This document shows positions 6,295-7,587 of a DNA stretch of 7,587 nt, piece by piece. Within the stretch, counting starts at the first letter, position 1, and each line of letters begins with the position of its first letter. The notes under the pieces are model-generated. The model was not told the DNA's origin, made no database searches, and saw only the letters and a program-made list of their open reading frames with translations. A program made the position numbers and the translations under genes. This DNA is from Bacteroidales bacterium (lineage in GTDB: Bacteria; Bacteroidota; Bacteroidia; Bacteroidales; WCHB1-69), in NCBI GenBank assembly GCA_031272415.1, contig JAISTU010000160.1, positions 1 through 7,587 of the forward strand. The letters are read 5' to 3'.

Positions 6295-6302
6295 CAAAGA
6301 TA
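6295..6302 (-). promoter_or_regulatory. Bacteroidota -7 promoter element for the glycosyltransferase
   Basis: On the minus strand this is TATCTTTG followed by CA, a perfect TAnnTTTG. Transcription would begin around 6288, leaving a leader of about 13 bases before ATG 6275. No obvious -33 TTTG was found; the expected site falls in the AGAGTG repeat. Confidence 0.65.
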
Positions 6303-6303
6303 C

Positions 6304-6372
6304 ACTTTTTTTCAGAGTGTAGAGTGAAGAGTGTAGATTTTTTTGCATTTTTGAATAAAAACATTGTAAAAA
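6304..6372. repeat. Dispersed intergenic repeat, copy B, with AGAGTGN tandem units
   Basis: This is the second copy of the element at 1235-1289 in the same orientation: CTTTTTTTCAGAGTG, three to four AGAGTGN heptamer-like units, a T-run, GCATTTTTG, AATAAAAAC and TGTAAAA. Differences from copy A are the extra heptamer units and scattered substitutions. It overlaps the region where the glycosyltransferase -33 element would be. Confidence 0.65.
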
Positions 6373-6379
6373 TGAAAAA

Positions 6380-6470
6380 AACATCTGAACACCGATTTTC
6401 ATAAGATTTTCCTGATTACCAAGTCTTTTTGCACGCAGATAACACCAATTTCACGAATTTGCGCAGATTA
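6380..6470. repeat. GATT-rich degenerate intergenic repeat region
   Basis: Short degenerate units ending in GATT or ATTT recur (CCGATTTTC, AAGATTTTC, CTGATTACC, CAATTTCAC, GAATTTGCG, CAGATTA). An exact CGCAGAT is found at 6434-6440 and 6462-6468, 28 bases apart. Similar CGCAGATT-type strings are common, non-coding filler in several bacterial genomes. No terminator hairpin for the minus-strand gene ending at 6473 was found here. Confidence 0.45.
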
Positions 6471-6472
6471 TT

Positions 6473-6682
6473 TTAAAAGAATTCTGACATATAGACAACA
6501 AGCAACGCAGTCAGCAATACGCTAAATGCCGCTACACAAAAGCGATTGATGATGTATTTCCATTCAGTCGCAAACATATCAACTTTGCTGCTACGATACA
6601 ACATTCGCCGCGAAACGGTATCGTAGAAATGAATTTTGGATAACGCGCACAAAAGAAACCTGTCGTCAATGCCACTGCCCAA
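6473..6682 (-). pseudogene. Displaced C-terminal part of the membrane protein (-1 frame)
   Basis: In this frame the sequence reads SKIHFYDTVSRRMLYRSS, KVDMFATEWKYIINR, then a hydrophobic helix FCVAAFSVLLTALLVV and a TAA stop at 6473. It behaves like the true end of the upstream membrane protein. Only the part from about 6640 downward is meaningful. The ATG at 6682 is probably not used as a start, since the first dozen residues look like out-of-frame reading. Confidence 0.55.
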
Positions 6683-6972
6683 ACGATGCCTACACCTATT
6701 TGCTGGTACATTAGCAGCGATTTACCACCAACATATAAATAAATCGTGAAGCCAATCAATGCTAAAAAAGAAATGATATTCTCCCAAATTTTGGGAATTG
6801 CGAAGTATTGCGGACCAATCGCCAACACGATGGTGTAAAATATTATCGCCGTTACCTTGCCTGATTCCCATTCACATTCCGCACATTTGCTGATGCCGAA
6901 AGGAATGAAAATCAGGACAAGAACGACGCCGGTTACCGTTTCGAGATTGGCAACCAACCACGATTTGAACAT
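6532..6972 (-). CDS. Multi-pass membrane protein of unknown function, probably frameshifted near its C-terminus
   Basis: The uninterrupted frame encodes 146 residues with four hydrophobic segments (about 12-27, 40-58, 66-82 and 92-109) and a CAEC pair (C30, C33) in the first loop. I recognise no family. From about residue 110 the frame becomes Arg/Cys-rich and not membrane-like, while a second frame continues to 6473 with a convincing transmembrane end. A one-base loss, most simply in the T4 run at 6634-6637 (A4 on the coding strand), would join PKIHFYDTVSRR to the N-terminal part and give a five-segment protein of about 166 residues. The gene overlaps the upstream stop in TAATG, so it is translationally coupled to the gene ending at 6972 and probably works with it. 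G+C is visibly higher than in the rest of the window. Confidence 0.6.
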   Translation of the reverse strand: MFKSWLVANLETVTGVVLVLIFIPFGISKCAECEWESGKVTAIIFYTIVLAIGPQYFAIPKIWENIISFLALIGFTIYLYVGGKSLLMYQQIGVGIVWAVALTTGFFCARYPKFISTIPFRGECCIVAAKLICLRLNGNTSSIAFV

Positions 6973-7587
6973 TAGCCTTGATACTTGACAAGGTCGTTCA
7001 AAACGGCAACTGCATCAGCAACCAAAACAGAGAGTTCCTCTTCGCTTTTTGGCTCGTATGCAAAATGCCCGTCTGCCGAATACCAGTGGCGTTTCTCCAC
7101 ATTGTCATATTCGCGGTTGGCAAAAGTGATGCCGCCGACTTCAAAACCCTCGTCCGATTTCAGTTGAGAAGCAAGATAAAGTGTCAGTTTACCGTCTTCG
7201 TTCCAGATTTCCAACCATTTGTCGTAGGGTTCAAACCAGTATTGAGCATACTTCTTGTCGCCATACTCGCAGTTTTTCACCTGCAATTTTTTGCCAAATT
7301 CGGCTTGTAATTCTTTGGTAATGATTTCCAAAGCATTTTTCTTAAAAAGTCCCATTATATTACTAAAATTATTTTTAAATCCTGCTCTTACCGCTTCACA
7401 GGTCTTGCGTTTATCTTCTAAAAATGCCGGATATTTCTTTAAAAATTCTTTATATGCATCCATCATTTCTTCATAAATCGTTTGCGAACCGCCCTCTATT
7501 TGCCAATAACTTGGATGATAAGAGTCAATGACAACTTTATTGAGTTCTTTTATGTAATAAATCCAATTATTTATTTTCTCATACTCA
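6972..7587 (-). CDS. C-terminal part of an unidentified protein (possibly PD-(D/E)XK-nuclease-like), 5' end cut off
   Basis: The frame stays open past the ATG at 7466 to the right window edge, adding about 40 residues (starting EYEKINNWIYYIKELN), so the true start is outside and 204 residues are visible. The first half is helical and Lys-rich. The second half has a compact alpha/beta look with aromatic clusters: YAQYWFEPYDKWLEIW, KLTLYLASQLKSDEGFEVGG and KRHWYSADGHFAYEPKSEEE. It ends in a helix (VADAVAVLNDLVKYQG). The general pattern reminds me of the C-terminal part of PD-(D/E)XK_4-type proteins, but no catalytic motif is visible, so function is unassigned. Its stop overlaps the ATG of the membrane protein by one base. 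By hand count G+C is about 44% for 6961-7320 but about 30% for 7321-7587, a sharp change inside the gene. Confidence 0.65.
   Translation of the reverse strand, partial: EYEKINNWIYYIKELNKVVIDSYHPSYWQIEGGSQTIYEEMMDAYKEFLKKYPAFLEDKRKTCEAVRAGFKNNFSNIMGLFKKNALEIITKELQAEFGKKLQVKNCEYGDKKYAQYWFEPYDKWLEIWNEDGKLTLYLASQLKSDEGFEVGGITFANREYDNVEKRHWYSADGHFAYEPKSEEELSVLVADAVAVLNDLVKYQG

Noticed and set aside
6978..7310. 110-codon plus-strand frame opposite the right-edge gene
   Set aside because: The minus-strand frame continues to the window edge, is coupled to the next gene by TAATG and has a more protein-like composition.

Overview
The window looks like an AT-rich chromosomal piece of a Bacteroidota (Bacteroidetes) genome. 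Three lines of evidence support this. Start regions carry the Bacteroidota -7 element (TAnnTTTG, here TATCTTTGCA) at 1567, at 4329 and, on the minus strand, at 6302. Start codons are preceded by A-rich leaders rather than Shine-Dalgarno sites. The gene content includes lipoproteins and a HmuY-family haemophore, which is a Bacteroidota speciality. I cannot name the genus.

Layout. (1) Positions 1-1169, minus strand: a P-loop ATPase gene cut by the left edge. Its Walker A lysine is replaced by glutamine. (2) 1170-1626: a gene-poor, T/A-rich spacer with short repeats and the promoter of the next gene. (3) 1627-2262, plus: a lipoprotein of unknown function, followed by a terminator-like hairpin. 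(4) 2339-4243, plus: a two-gene unit of a UbiA-family membrane prenyltransferase and a radical SAM enzyme, six bases apart. This is the best candidate for an uncharacterised pathway; I infer a modified isoprenoid lipid or quinone-like product. (5) 4386-4970, plus: a HmuY-like haem-binding lipoprotein with its own promoter and a strong terminator that also serves the convergent gene. (6) 5043-6275, minus: a family 2 glycosyltransferase. (7) 6304-6472: an intergenic stretch with a second copy of a repeat found near 1235 and with GATT-rich degenerate repeats. (8) 6473-7587, minus: two translationally coupled genes (TAATG overlap). The upstream one is an unidentified protein cut by the right edge. 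The downstream one is a multi-pass membrane protein whose last transmembrane segment lies in another frame, so it is probably frameshifted.

The genes probably do not form one system. The lipoprotein and HmuY would act at the outer membrane. The UbiA/radical SAM pair would act at the inner membrane. The glycosyltransferase stands alone. The right end (about 6480-7320) is richer in G+C than the rest and may be acquired DNA. No tRNA, rRNA, CRISPR array, transposase or complete mobile element was seen.
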